Below are positions 26,705-36,823 of a stretch of 64,000 nucleotides of DNA, piece after piece. Positions within the stretch are counted from its first letter, which is position 1, and every line of letters begins with the position of its first letter. The notes beneath the pieces are model-generated. The model saw only the letters and a list, made by a program, of their open reading frames with translations, was not told the DNA's origin and ran no database searches. The position numbers and the translations under genes are program-made. The stretch comes from Algimonas ampicilliniresistens (GTDB lineage Bacteria > Pseudomonadota > Alphaproteobacteria > Caulobacterales > Maricaulaceae), in contig NZ_BSNK01000001.1 of NCBI RefSeq assembly GCF_030159955.1, positions 1-64,000 on the forward strand, read 5' to 3'.

Positions 26705-28789
26705 CTAGAACGTGTCGGTTAAGGTGATCGATAAACGTCGCCCACGCTGCCGCTCAAACCGCTCACTTCGAATTAATGGCCCTAAGCGGCGATCTGGTGT
26801 CAGGAAGCGATCTCGTTCCTGAATGACCGTATTATCGAGCAGGTTTGTGCCGCTAATGGTCAGTTGCATCCCGAAGACATTTTTATGGATCAACCCCAAA
26901 GAAAGGAAGGGGCGCCGCACGTCAATGGTTCGAATATCGTCCAGCCGATAGAAGGGGCTCGACTCATCATTATTGACCCGACCTGTTAGGGCGATGTTGG
27001 ATTGGGGAATGTCGTAACGTGCGAACAGGCTGTAACTATATTCTTCGTTGAAATTAATCTGTCGCTGTTCACCGGTTAGAGGATCGTCGATCTCTGACTC
27101 ACCAATGCCGCCGCTGGCCTCCAAGCGCAGCCCGGGTACACCGAGCGTATCGAACAGAAGCGTGGCGTTCGCTTCGATACCGTATCGTGTGGCACTGTCC
27201 AAATTTCCGGGGGCCTCAGCATTGTTACTGAGTAAAATTCGGTCAATCGGATCTTCGATTAATTCCAAATAGGGGCGAATCCGCCCAGAGAGTAATTTGT
27301 CGTCAGTGCGTTCAAACTCCAATGAAAGTTCAGTGGACTGGGATGGCTTGATTTCCGCATTGCCAGAGGTGAGCAAATTATCGACCAAGTTGCGGGTCGA
27401 AACAAACGTGTCGAAATCTAACTGTCCGACGCTTCGATCCGCTTTGGCGCGCAAGGTATAGCGATCGGACACTCTATAGCTGACAGCCGCAAAGCCTTTC
27501 GGTCGGAAAAAATTCCGTGCATCGCTTAGTGGGTTGACGACTTGAAGGCTTGAGTATTCAGCTCCGATTGATGTCTGCAAGGATAGGTCTGATGAGATTT
27601 GCCAGCTATCCGTGATCCGCGCATTGAAGCGGTCTTCTTCAACTCGGACTTCATCGATGATCGGCGCGGTAAAACTGTTCTGGAACGTCGTTGCGGACTC
27701 GAGGAAGTTATAGGCATATTCGACAGAGATTTGGACATCGTGACCTGACCCGGCCTTGAAGCCATATTCGGCGCGACCGATCAGTTCGCCTTCTTTGAAA
27801 TCCTCAGAAAACTTTGTGCGGAGCGGTATCGAGCCGTCGCGGGCACTGACGAAAACCACACCGCTTTCGCCGTCATCAAGTTGGTTTAGCGCGATGAGTT
27901 TTAGGGTGCCGTCAAGCCCCGCGATTGGAAGAGGCAACGCGTAATCACCGCCAATTTCGATCTGGATTTCATCTTCGCCAATGTCGGCGAAGCTCTCGCC
28001 TGAAGTCCTGGTCGGATCAATGGCCGTGAATATTTCACGCAGCCCGTTATTCTCATTATCCTTTTCAATTGATGCATTGAGGTTGGCGACGTGGCCAGCA
28101 AAGCGCCCGATAGTCGGCGTCCAAGTTAGATTGAGATTGGCACTAGGCGCCACATTGCGCAGATAAACATCCTCCGTCCGATCCTCAATCAGAGCGCCGC
28201 TTGAGTCAAAAAACCGCTCAACTGAATCTTCCGTGAGTGTGAATTGACGGTTTTTAAGCCCAACTGAAAAACCAAGATCGCCGCGTCGTCCTGACAGGAC
28301 GACCTCGCCCTCGAGGATCTGTGGTTCTGTTCCTTCTTCGAACCGAGCTGAGTAGCGCCAACGGCCTGAGAGTTCCACGGCTCGCGCGACCACATTGACA
28401 ACCTGTCCCGACAAGCCCGGAATATCGAGCGAAGCTCCGTCCAGGACTTCGATGCGCACAACGGTCCCAGCCGGGATACGAGATAGAATGTCCTCAGCGT
28501 CCTGACTTTTGGTCGATGGACGCCGTCCATTGATGAGAAAATTTGTATCGGCTACCCCGAAACCGCGTTCATCGTCGCCGCTTCGAAGCGTGAAGCCGGG
28601 GATGCGCTCGACCATATCCAGCGCTGTATTGGGCTGAAATTGTGTGAAGAATGACGGCGCGAAACTGTCAAGGTTAGCGGCCTGTTCGGCCGGCACAGCC
28701 ACGTCTTGACGCGCGAACACAGGCGCAGCTGTGCTCGCCAAAACGACCGCAATAATAGTAAAATCTCTGGCTCCCAAACCGATCCCCAT
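26705..28789 (-). CDS. TonB-dependent outer-membrane receptor
   Basis: A 694-residue protein with a signal peptide (cleavage near residue 26, after VFA). The plug domain (about 40-140) includes MVERIPGFTLRSGDDERGFG and the INGRRPS / VRIEVLDGAS segments typical of TonB receptors. The rest alternates as an outer-membrane barrel ending in aromatic F. It lies alone, convergent with the GNAT gene, with no transporter nearby, so the ligand cannot be inferred. The plug has the INGRRPS and IPAGTV features of the receptor subgroup common in marine Caulobacterales relatives. Confidence 0.88.
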   Translation of the reverse strand: MGIGLGARDFTIIAVVLASTAAPVFARQDVAVPAEQAANLDSFAPSFFTQFQPNTALDMVERIPGFTLRSGDDERGFGVADTNFLINGRRPSTKSQDAEDILSRIPAGTVVRIEVLDGASLDIPGLSGQVVNVVARAVELSGRWRYSARFEEGTEPQILEGEVVLSGRRGDLGFSVGLKNRQFTLTEDSVERFFDSSGALIEDRTEDVYLRNVAPSANLNLTWTPTIGRFAGHVANLNASIEKDNENNGLREIFTAIDPTRTSGESFADIGEDEIQIEIGGDYALPLPIAGLDGTLKLIALNQLDDGESGVVFVSARDGSIPLRTKFSEDFKEGELIGRAEYGFKAGSGHDVQISVEYAYNFLESATTFQNSFTAPIIDEVRVEEDRFNARITDSWQISSDLSLQTSIGAEYSSLQVVNPLSDARNFFRPKGFAAVSYRVSDRYTLRAKADRSVGQLDFDTFVSTRNLVDNLLTSGNAEIKPSQSTELSLEFERTDDKLLSGRIRPYLELIEDPIDRILLSNNAEAPGNLDSATRYGIEANATLLFDTLGVPGLRLEASGGIGESEIDDPLTGEQRQINFNEEYSYSLFARYDIPQSNIALTGRVNNDESSPFYRLDDIRTIDVRRPFLSLGLIHKNVFGMQLTISGTNLLDNTVIQERDRFLTPDRRLGPLIRSERFERQRGRRLSITLTDTF

Positions 28790-28917
28790 TATCCCGACTT
28801 ATTGGTGCCAGTGTCTTTAATTTACATGGCGAATTCTGCCCTATCCGGGGGCTGTGCTCAGGTCTAGGGCGAAACTATCATAGGGTGTAAAAACGCCTCT
28901 ATACGTTTTCATCGACA

Positions 28918-29538
28918 TCACGCTAATGTTTCGACCGATACGTCGCGTAGTGTCAGTGGTGTGCGTTTAATTGGGTTTTGAATCCGTTCCGTTATGACGT
29001 CGAATGCTTCATCAATTGATGAAGCAGAAAGAATATCGTTCGCCATCTCTTTGCTCGCAAAGCCTTCGGTGATGATACGGCTGAACTCATCAAGAAGTTT
29101 ATCCCAATAGCCCGTATTTGAGAGGAACAGAATTGGTTTGTCGTGCAGGTTCAGCCGTTGCCAAGACAAGACTTCGACGGCTTCTTCCAGCGTGCCAATC
29201 CCGCCCGGTAGAATGATAAAGGCATCGGACGCGCCATACATGCGGATTTTTCGAGTGTGCATGTCGGTGACAATTTCGTGCTCAATTTCCGGCAATAAGG
29301 CCTCGGCCTCGCGCAGAACCTCAGGAATAACACCAAGGACAGCGCCGCCTTCAGAATGAGCCGCACGGGCAACGGCACCCATCAGGCCCAACCCGCCTCC
29401 ACCGTAGACAAGTTTAAGTCCACGAGCCGCGATGGCTTCGCCGAGTTCGCTCGCCAGCAGAACATGGTGGGGCATCCGGCCCGGGGAAGAGCCACAAAAG
29501 ACGGCAATGGATTTTAGGTTTGGGTGGGCTTCATTCAC
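28918..29538 (-). CDS. LOG-family protein (cytokinin riboside phosphoribohydrolase-like)
   Basis: A 206-residue Rossmann-like protein with the YGGGGLGLMGAVARAA and PGGIGTLEEAVEVLSW motifs of the LOG/TIGR00730 family, which cleaves nucleoside 5'-monophosphates to the free base; bacterial roles are often uncertain. The start is set at GTG 29538 because AGGAG lies 8 bp upstream (29547-29551); the longer frame from 29616 adds unrelated residues. It is divergent from the Ig-like secreted protein. Confidence 0.9.
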   Translation of the reverse strand: MNEAHPNLKSIAVFCGSSPGRMPHHVLLASELGEAIAARGLKLVYGGGGLGLMGAVARAAHSEGGAVLGVIPEVLREAEALLPEIEHEIVTDMHTRKIRMYGASDAFIILPGGIGTLEEAVEVLSWQRLNLHDKPILFLSNTGYWDKLLDEFSRIITEGFASKEMANDILSASSIDEAFDVITERIQNPIKRTPLTLRDVSVETLA

Positions 29539-29644
29539 TCTGATATCTCCTCTTATCATTACGCTAAGCTGCAGGCATGATTGAGGGGTTAAGATAGACT
29601 GCCGACAGCACCGCAACTGTCACGACGCTAGAATCAAGGATGTC

Positions 29645-30586
29645 ATGAAAAAAACGCGTGTTGCAGGGATGATTGGCGGCGGGTTAGCTTTGGCGCTCGC
29701 CTTGTTTGCTGGGGTGAGCCTCAGCGGTCGAACCAACGGGCCGGATATACCCGTTTCTGATTCTCCCAATCAAGTCGCGGCATCGTTGACACCGGTTACG
29801 TTCACTCGCGTTGCAGAGCTTTATAGCGAAGGTCGGCTCGTGCTTCGACTGTCTGGTATCGCGGAGCCATCATCCGTGATTGTTCTGCTGGATCGCGGCG
29901 AACGGATCAGGCAGGTCAGGACGACCGAACAGGGGATCTGGTCCGCAACCGTCGATGTGTCGGGCCAAGGTATGGCCATCGAAGCGATCATGTTTGATGT
30001 CAGCAGCAACACGGATATTGAGGAAACGGATCTGACTGAGACGGATCCAGTCTCCGGTGCGATCAGCATTCGCGGGCTCGAAACGATATTCAGAATTCAA
30101 CGTCCGACCGAAGACGCCCCTGACGCTCCGGCTCTTGTGATGATCAGCGCGCCGGGCGCAGCCACACGCCTCGTACAAAGTCCATTTGGCGGGCTTCCCA
30201 ATTCAGGGCCGTTGGCCATCGGGGCCATTGATTATGATGATGCAGGCGGCGTTATTTTCTCTGGACTGTCGGAAGCGCAGGGCCGCATTCGGCTGTATGT
30301 GTCCAATGCGGCGATTGGCGAAACACGGGTCGGCCCCGATGGGCGCTGGACCTATATCGCCAGCTCCGTAATGCCGCTCGGTGAATATCAGGTGCGCGCC
30401 CAATTATTAAATGAGGCGGGCGAGGGTCCAATTGTGTCGGTTCCGTTTGAACGACTTCCGCCTGTGCCCTCTTCCGATTCGAATGATGGAACGCTGTCCG
30501 TGAATTTTGAGCCTTTCAGATGGCAAATCCGCCGCTCATTGATCGGTGGCGGCGTACAGAGCACGGCGATTTTCGCGCCTGAATAA
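29645..30586 (+). CDS. Secreted Ig-like protein with a degenerate LysM-like C-terminus
   Basis: A 313-residue protein with a signal peptide/anchor (residues 1-27). Two or three beta-rich Ig-like repeats follow (RLSGIAEPSSVIVLLDRGE; GRIRLYVSNAAIGETRVGPDGRW). The last 26 residues include FRWQIRRSLIGGGVQSTAIF, which recalls the first half of a LysM module (normally LWxIARRxYGxGxxYTxIYxAN) but lacks its end. Alphaproteobacterial Ig-like/LysM proteins often bind peptidoglycan. The frame stops 12 bp before the end of the convergent RND gene. The function is not established. Confidence 0.7.
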   Translation: MKKTRVAGMIGGGLALALALFAGVSLSGRTNGPDIPVSDSPNQVAASLTPVTFTRVAELYSEGRLVLRLSGIAEPSSVIVLLDRGERIRQVRTTEQGIWSATVDVSGQGMAIEAIMFDVSSNTDIEETDLTETDPVSGAISIRGLETIFRIQRPTEDAPDAPALVMISAPGAATRLVQSPFGGLPNSGPLAIGAIDYDDAGGVIFSGLSEAQGRIRLYVSNAAIGETRVGPDGRWTYIASSVMPLGEYQVRAQLLNEAGEGPIVSVPFERLPPVPSSDSNDGTLSVNFEPFRWQIRRSLIGGGVQSTAIFAPE

Positions 30587-30598
30587 AGCCGCTTTGCT

Positions 30599-33500
30599 CT
30601 ATTCCGCAGCCTGCGGCACAGGCACAGCTGCTGTGCTGCCCTTGCCACGCCATTTCTTGATCCGCTGCGTCCAAACATAAGGGGCCGCCAAAAGTACGGG
30701 CGTCAGAAGCAGGGTGAGGATGGTCGCAAAGGATAGGCCGCAAACTAGCGCATAAGACAGAGGCTTCCAGATATCTGACGTTCCTGACCCGCGCGCATCG
30801 AAATGACCTGTGGTCACGTTAGCGTCGAAACCGATAACAAGAGGCATCAAACCTACAACTGTCGTGATGGTTGTCAGCAGGACCGGACGCAGGCGTTGGG
30901 CAGATGTCCGGATCGCGGCGTCAATGGGGTCAGATCCTTTTTCTAACAGACGCTGATAAGTGTCGATCAGAACGATATTATTGTTCACGACAATCCCCAT
31001 CAGGGCGATCACGCCTGTCATGGTCAAAACCATCGACACGTAAGGGTAGAAGATCAGACCGAGCAACACGCCAAAGACGGATAAGATCACAGCAGAGAGC
31101 GTCAGCAGGACGTGGTAGAAGCTGTTAAACTGCAGCAGCAAGATCACACTCATCATGAACATAATCGCGGCGAGTGCTGCTATACCGAAGGCAGCGGCTT
31201 CAGCATTTTCTTCCTGCTGGCCTAAGAAACGCCAATTTACGTCTTTAGGCAAGTCCGCTTGGGTGTTGAGCCATTCGCGTAACTCTTCAACCTGAACATT
31301 GGGCGCATAACCATCCGCTGTATTGGCTTTGACCTCGAACACAGCCGCCTGATTGCGACGGGCGATGCTGTCTTCACGCGGGCGGGCCGTACGTTCGACG
31401 ACAGAGGCGAGGGGTATAGCCCCGCGCGGCGTTTGGATGCGGAGTTCATCAAGCGCGCGGATATCGCGAGCTGATTCTGGCAAGCGGATGCGGATATCGA
31501 CTTCTTCGTCATTATCCAGCGGTCGGAAATAACCAACGAGAGCTCCTTCAGTGACGAACTGGACCGTCTGGCCGATCCGGTTCACGTCGAGGCCCAAGCG
31601 ACCTGCTTCCTCTTGATTGACGTTCAGTTGCCATTCGATGCCCGGCAGAGGCAAAGTTGTTTCAATGTCGAGCACGCCTTCCATCTGACTGAGATAGGCT
31701 TCGGCGGATCGCGTCGCCTGAGCGACGGCTATACGGTCGCGTCCGGTGAACTCAATACCGATATCTTTGCCGATTGGCGGACCATTACTGGCCGCTGTCA
31801 CTTCTGGAATGACGCCGGGCATATCGGCAACGGCGACACGAATATCCTCTAAAATAGTTTTCACCCCGCGACGGTCGGCGAAATCTTCCAATTGGAAGAA
31901 GACTTTGACCACAGCGTCGCCCGGCTCATCCGCTAGCCCGTCCATCTGTGCGCCGCCGCCGCCATTCATACCGGCAACAGCGTAAACGCCTTCAATACCC
32001 TCAATGTTGGCTTCGGTGATCCGGCGCTCGACTTCTAAGGCAAGATTGCGCTTGGCTTCGGGGGTCGAGTTACCCCGAGCGCGAATAAACACATAAACCT
32101 GATCAGACGGCGTTTGCGTAAAAAATTCAACTGGTTTGGGCGGAGGACCGGACATTGATTTACCGAAGGCGAGAACGATCACAAAGCATAGCGCGATGGC
32201 TGCGCCGAGCACGATGAGCGGGAATCGGATCAACCGCTTGACCAGCCGGACATAGATGCCAGTCATCCCAGTAAGCTTCGTTGGATCACCGCCTTCGCCG
32301 GCGAGCGCCAGAGCTTGAGCTTTGGCTTCCTCTGACATCGTGCCCGAATTACGGCTGAACCGTTCACGGAGGCCACCGACTAGCGCGCCAATGGTCGGTA
32401 GGAATATGAGCGCCATCAACACAGAGGCTGACAACACATAGATCATGGTCAATGGGAAATAGGCCATGAACTTGCCTGTGATAGTTTCCCAGAACAGCAG
32501 CGGCAGGAAGGCGGCCAGTGTTGTTGCGGTAGAGCTAATGATCGGCCAGAACATGCGCTCACCAGCCATTTTGTAAGCTTCTTTGGCTTTCAGCCCTTCG
32601 GCTAATTTTCGATCGGCATATTCGATAATGACGATGGCGCTATCGACCAGAACCCCCACGGACAGGATCAACCCGAACAGGATCATCATATTGATGGTCT
32701 CGCCCTGTATCCACATGATGCAGAGAGAGATCAGGAATGAACCGGGAATAGCAAAGCCGACGAAAAGCGCAGAGCGCAGCCCCAGTGCAATCAGGCAGAC
32801 GATGAAGACCAGTAAAATCGCATTGATGATGGAGGATGAGAGAGACCTCACCATGTCCAGAATGTAGCGCGATTTGTCCTGACTATATTCGACGCTGATC
32901 GTGTCCGGCCAACCATCACTGGTTTGGTACTCCTCGACCACTTCGCGCACCGCAGCGATTGTATCGAGGATGTTCTCACCATTGCGCTTGGTGATTTCGA
33001 CTGAGACAGAGTTATTATTATTGTAGCGCGCATAACTTTGCGGGTCTTTATAAGTCCGGCGCACGACGGCGATATCGGACATGCGCACCACCGCGCCGCT
33101 ATCATCCGTGCGAACAATGAGCTTAGATAAATCATCAGCATTCTCGATCAGGCCGGGCAGCTTCACGTTGAACTGACCATTACTAGTTTCGAGCGAACCC
33201 GCCGTGATGAGGGTGTTATTACGCGAAATTGCGGCGGCAAGTTCGTCAAAGGTGATGCCAGCAGATTCCAATAAAGTTGGATCGATGACGGCTTCGAGCA
33301 CATCCGTGCGTTCACCGCTAATATCAGCTGCCAAGATCGACGGAATGCCTTCGATCCGCTGCTGCAGCTCTTTAGCCGTATTCTGTAGTGTGCGTTCGGG
33401 CGCGTCGCCAAACAGGTTGACGACAAAAATCGGCATGCTCGATGTGTCGATTTCTTCGACGATTGGTTCTTTGGCTTCGTCGGGGAATTCGGCGCGGGCG

Positions 33501-33844
33501 CGATCTACCGCTTCCTGCACATCAAGAACGGCCTGATCCTGGTCGAAAGACGGTGTAAATTCGAGAATTACATAGGCGACATTATTAGCCGCTACGGCGT
33601 CCATCTGTTTTAGCCCGTCAATGGATTTAAGTTCAGTCTCCAGAGGCCGAATAAGCAGACGTTCGGAGTCAGCGGGCGAAACGCCGGGCAGAACAACACG
33701 AACATTGACAAAGGGCACGGGAATATCAGGTTCGGCATCGAGCGGGAGCTGGTTAATCGCCACCAAGCCGCCAACAATGATGAATAGCATGACGCCCAGC
33801 GTCACCCGCCAGGCATTAATCGCAAAACCGACAATCCGTTCCAT
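30599..33844 (-). CDS. RND-family efflux transporter permease
   Basis: A 1081-residue AcrB/HAE1-type inner-membrane pump with about twelve helices and two large periplasmic domains. The N-terminus (AINQLPLDAEPDIPVPFVNV) and GVLVDSAIVIIEYADRKLAEGLKAKEA (helix 4 region) are typical; PSFDQDQAVLDVQEAVDRA marks the porter domain. It exports hydrophobic compounds or metals using the proton gradient. The adaptor gene ends 4 bp upstream. No outer-membrane channel or regulator is adjacent. Confidence 0.95.
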   Translation of the reverse strand: MERIVGFAINAWRVTLGVMLFIIVGGLVAINQLPLDAEPDIPVPFVNVRVVLPGVSPADSERLLIRPLETELKSIDGLKQMDAVAANNVAYVILEFTPSFDQDQAVLDVQEAVDRARAEFPDEAKEPIVEEIDTSSMPIFVVNLFGDAPERTLQNTAKELQQRIEGIPSILAADISGERTDVLEAVIDPTLLESAGITFDELAAAISRNNTLITAGSLETSNGQFNVKLPGLIENADDLSKLIVRTDDSGAVVRMSDIAVVRRTYKDPQSYARYNNNNSVSVEITKRNGENILDTIAAVREVVEEYQTSDGWPDTISVEYSQDKSRYILDMVRSLSSSIINAILLVFIVCLIALGLRSALFVGFAIPGSFLISLCIMWIQGETINMMILFGLILSVGVLVDSAIVIIEYADRKLAEGLKAKEAYKMAGERMFWPIISSTATTLAAFLPLLFWETITGKFMAYFPLTMIYVLSASVLMALIFLPTIGALVGGLRERFSRNSGTMSEEAKAQALALAGEGGDPTKLTGMTGIYVRLVKRLIRFPLIVLGAAIALCFVIVLAFGKSMSGPPPKPVEFFTQTPSDQVYVFIRARGNSTPEAKRNLALEVERRITEANIEGIEGVYAVAGMNGGGGAQMDGLADEPGDAVVKVFFQLEDFADRRGVKTILEDIRVAVADMPGVIPEVTAASNGPPIGKDIGIEFTGRDRIAVAQATRSAEAYLSQMEGVLDIETTLPLPGIEWQLNVNQEEAGRLGLDVNRIGQTVQFVTEGALVGYFRPLDNDEEVDIRIRLPESARDIRALDELRIQTPRGAIPLASVVERTARPREDSIARRNQAAVFEVKANTADGYAPNVQVEELREWLNTQADLPKDVNWRFLGQQEENAEAAAFGIAALAAIMFMMSVILLLQFNSFYHVLLTLSAVILSVFGVLLGLIFYPYVSMVLTMTGVIALMGIVVNNNIVLIDTYQRLLEKGSDPIDAAIRTSAQRLRPVLLTTITTVVGLMPLVIGFDANVTTGHFDARGSGTSDIWKPLSYALVCGLSFATILTLLLTPVLLAAPYVWTQRIKKWRGKGSTAAVPVPQAAE

Positions 33845-33848
33845 GGTG

Positions 33849-34979
33849 CTAATTCAATTCGGCGTTAGGGCTGACGCTGACCGATGAGGCCCCGTCTCGC
33901 GCGGCGTCAGCTTCTGTCTTTGGATCGACTTCTGTGCCGACAGAGACGTAATCTTGGCCTTCGACGATGATCCGGGTTCGTTCCGGTAGGCCGAGCACCC
34001 AGAGGCCTGCAGCGGTTTCATCAACCTGTCGGATGGCTGCGAAGCGCACGCGATTAGACGCATCAATATAGCGAATACCTGTCGCACCATCATCGTTTAA
34101 GGCCAGAATTCCGGATGGGATCAGGCTTGCCTTAGCCTCACCGATCTTCAGATCTAGCGTGGCGGACACGCCCGCTTTCAACGCATAGTCTGCGTTCGGG
34201 ATAGTCATTTCCATCTCAAAGGTGCGTGTTGCCGGATTGGCGACAGATTCGATGAAGGACACAGTCCCGGTCACGGCTTCGCCCGTGGCAAGGCGGATAT
34301 TGACGTCTTGTCCGATCGCAACTTGTCCGACCTGGGTTTCGGTCAGTTCGGCTTCCAGCTTGAGCGGGTCCAGCTCTACAATTAGGGCACAAGGCTGACC
34401 GGGAGATAGATAGTCGCCGACTTCCGCCATGCGCATTTCATAAATGCCCGCAAACGGCGCGCGTAGGACGATATTGCCCAGTTCGATCTGCGCCTGTTTT
34501 AACTGCGCGCGGGCCGCATCCACGGCCGCCCGGTCACCATTCAGTGATGTGGCAGAGCGGTAGCCTTTATCGACCAAAACCGTCGTCGCGGCCAGATCGG
34601 CCTCAACCTTAGACAATTGGGCTTTGGCCTGATCGACCATGGCTTGGCGCGCGTCTGTATCTTGGCGGCAAATAACGTCACCGCGATTGACGCGCGCGCC
34701 TTCGCGCACAGGGGTTGAGGTTAGGGACGCGGCCGTCTTGGCTTTCACTTCGACACGGCGATTGGGCATGGTACGCCCATAATTGGTCAGGCGGATCGGG
34801 TGGGTCTGGGCGGTGACACTGCGCACGACGACGGTCGGCAAGGCCTGTTCAGCCTTTTGCGCGTTCGGATCAACATCCGCATAAATGTCTGGATCATAGC
34901 CGATAGAGCTAATCGCAAACCAAGCGCCCAAGCCGATAACGGCGATCGCAGCGAGGATATAGGATCTATTGAGTTTCAT
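33849..34979 (-). CDS. RND efflux periplasmic adaptor (membrane fusion protein)
   Basis: A 376-residue adaptor with an N-terminal anchor (about residues 7-27), a lipoyl-like region (VEVKAKTAASLTSTPVREGARVNRGDVIC), a coiled-coil hairpin (about residues 110-165) and beta-barrel parts (VGDYLSPGQPCALIVELDPLKLEAEL). It links the pump to an outer-membrane channel. It is the first gene of the two-gene unit with the permease. Confidence 0.94.
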   Translation of the reverse strand: MKLNRSYILAAIAVIGLGAWFAISSIGYDPDIYADVDPNAQKAEQALPTVVVRSVTAQTHPIRLTNYGRTMPNRRVEVKAKTAASLTSTPVREGARVNRGDVICRQDTDARQAMVDQAKAQLSKVEADLAATTVLVDKGYRSATSLNGDRAAVDAARAQLKQAQIELGNIVLRAPFAGIYEMRMAEVGDYLSPGQPCALIVELDPLKLEAELTETQVGQVAIGQDVNIRLATGEAVTGTVSFIESVANPATRTFEMEMTIPNADYALKAGVSATLDLKIGEAKASLIPSGILALNDDGATGIRYIDASNRVRFAAIRQVDETAAGLWVLGLPERTRIIVEGQDYVSVGTEVDPKTEADAARDGASSVSVSPNAELN

Positions 34980-35290
34980 AGCGGCCTTCTTACGCCCCAG
35001 CGTCTAAACGAGACGCAAAAACTGGACGTCTAATCCAGTCGCTCGCCCCTTCATTATTGCATGAATGTGACGAGGCAACGACTATTCCTGCAAGTCCCGC
35101 GCTCAATAACGCATAGGTTTGGTCGCGCCAGTCACGTTCTTATACAAAATTGGCTTAAATCGGGCTTGCACCACCCGTTTCGTCTCGTCAGGTTGAGCGG
35201 ACGCAAACGCGTGCAGAAAAGACGGGCGTAAACAGGCGGATGGCCAAGATTTTGGCCAAATCAGGATTAGAATTAGGGTTGAATAAGCGT
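34980..35290. promoter_or_regulatory. Divergent promoter region between the efflux unit and pccB
   Basis: A 311-bp stretch with no convincing gene. It must carry the promoters for the efflux pair (minus) and pccB (plus). Inverted repeats present are ACTGGA/TCCAGT near 35022-35040 and TGGCCAA-gatt-TTGGCCA (35241-35258). No strong -10/-35 pair could be fixed. Confidence 0.4.
35241..35258. promoter_or_regulatory. Inverted repeat 33 bp upstream of pccB
   Basis: TGGCCAA-GATT-TTGGCCA is a perfect 7-bp inverted repeat just before the pccB start. It may be an operator for propionate-responsive control. It does not match the TTTGCAAA motif reported for PccR, so the regulator is unknown. Confidence 0.35.
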
Positions 35291-36823
35291 ATGAGCTCCA
35301 TTCTCGATCAGTTGCATGACCGGCGCGACAAAGCACGCGAAGGCGGGGGGCAGAAACGGATCGACGCGCAGCATGCCAAAGGCAAGCTGACCGCGCGTGA
35401 ACGTCTGTCGCTGCTGCTCGACCCCGGATCATTCGAAGAATTCGACATGTTCGTGACGCACCGGAGCACAGATTTCGGCATGGAAGCATCCAAACCGGCG
35501 GGCGACGGCGTGGTGACGGGCTGGGGCACGATTAATGGGCGCAAGACCTTTGTCTTTGCGCAAGACTTCACCGTCTTTGGCGGATCCTTGTCAGAAACCC
35601 ACGCACAGAAGATCAACAAGGTGCAGGAAATGGCGATGCGCCACGGCGCGCCGATCATCGGCCTGCAAGATTCAGGCGGCGCGCGTATCCAAGAAGGCGT
35701 CGCAGCGCTGGCGGGTTACACCTCCGTCTTCCAGAACAATATCCTCGCCTCTGGCGTGATCCCACAGATTAGCGTCATCATGGGGCCAAGTGCGGGCGGG
35801 GCGGTCTATTCCCCCGCATTGACCGACTTTGTCTTTATGGTGCGCGATACGTCCTACATGTTCCTGACCGGGCCGGATGTGCTCAAGACCGTGACAAATG
35901 AAGTCGTCACGGCTGAAGAACTGGGCGGGGCGAAGACCCACACGACCAAATCCTCCGTCGCGGACGGCGCGTTTGATAATGATATGGAAGCGCTGGCGGA
36001 AATTCGCCGCCTGTTCGACTTCCTCCCGCTCAATAATCAGGCTGAGGTACCGAAACGGCCGTTTTTTGACAATCATGACCGGATTGATGAGTCCCTCGAT
36101 ACGCTGGTCCCGGATAATCCGAACCTGCCCTATGATATGCATGAGCTGGTGCGGAAGATCGCGGATGAGGGCGATTTCTTTGAAATTCAAAAGGACTTCG
36201 CCAAGAATATCCTCTGCGGCTTTATCCGGCTCGAAGGTCAGACAGTCGGCGTGGTTGCGAACCAGCCCATGGTGCTGGCGGGCTGCCTTGATAGCGATGC
36301 GTCTCGCAAAGCCGGACGCTTTGTGCGCTTCTGCGACTGTTTCGATATTCCGATCCTGACGCTGGTCGATGTGCCCGGCTTCCTGCCCGGCACGGATCAG
36401 GAATATGGCGGCGTCATCAAACACGGCGCGAAACTGCTCTACGCCTACGGCGAAGCGACCGTGCCGAAAGTCACGGTCATCACCCGCAAAGCTTACGGCG
36501 GCGCTTATTGCGTCATGGCCCCCAAACATCTGCGCGGCGACATCAATTATGCCTGGCCGACCGCCCAAATCGCGGTGATGGGCGCAAAAGGCGCGGTTGA
36601 AATTCTGCACCGTAAAGACTTAGGCGACGCCGAAAAAACGGCAGAGCATGTCGCCAGTTACGAAGAGAAATTCCTCAGCCCGTTCCGCGCCGCCGAACGC
36701 GGCTATATCGACGAAGTCATCCAGCCGCACTCGACACGGCGGCGGGTGTGTCGGGCGCTGGCATTGGCGAAGGACAAGCAGCTCGAGAACCCGTGGAAGA
36801 AGCATGGGAACTTGCCGCTGTGA
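35291..36823 (+). CDS. pccB: Propionyl-CoA carboxylase beta subunit
   Basis: A 510-residue carboxyltransferase, the length usual for PccB. It transfers carboxyl from biotin to propionyl-CoA, giving methylmalonyl-CoA for the TCA cycle. Start ATG 35291 gives [20 protein letters not shown], aligning with the family; an in-frame ATG at 35240 is a longer alternative. [15 protein letters not shown] and [16 protein letters not shown] form the oxyanion and acyl-CoA region. The C-terminus [11 protein letters not shown] is intact. The stop overlaps the start of the next gene (GTGA). Confidence 0.96.
   Translation: MSSILDQLHDRRDKAREGGGQKRIDAQHAKGKLTARERLSLLLDPGSFEEFDMFVTHRSTDFGMEASKPAGDGVVTGWGTINGRKTFVFAQDFTVFGGSLSETHAQKINKVQEMAMRHGAPIIGLQDSGGARIQEGVAALAGYTSVFQNNILASGVIPQISVIMGPSAGGAVYSPALTDFVFMVRDTSYMFLTGPDVLKTVTNEVVTAEELGGAKTHTTKSSVADGAFDNDMEALAEIRRLFDFLPLNNQAEVPKRPFFDNHDRIDESLDTLVPDNPNLPYDMHELVRKIADEGDFFEIQKDFAKNILCGFIRLEGQTVGVVANQPMVLAGCLDSDASRKAGRFVRFCDCFDIPILTLVDVPGFLPGTDQEYGGVIKHGAKLLYAYGEATVPKVTVITRKAYGGAYCVMAPKHLRGDINYAWPTAQIAVMGAKGAVEILHRKDLGDAEKTAEHVASYEEKFLSPFRAAERGYIDEVIQPHSTRRRVCRALALAKDKQLENPWKKHGNLPL

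Noticed and set aside
35672-36610. A 312-codon open frame antisense to pccB, and similar long antisense frames in pccA (38750-39541, 37739-38737) and the Atm1-like gene (40358-41293).
   Set aside because: They mirror the codon pattern of GC-rich genes on the opposite strand and have no motif, no ribosome-binding site and no promoter.
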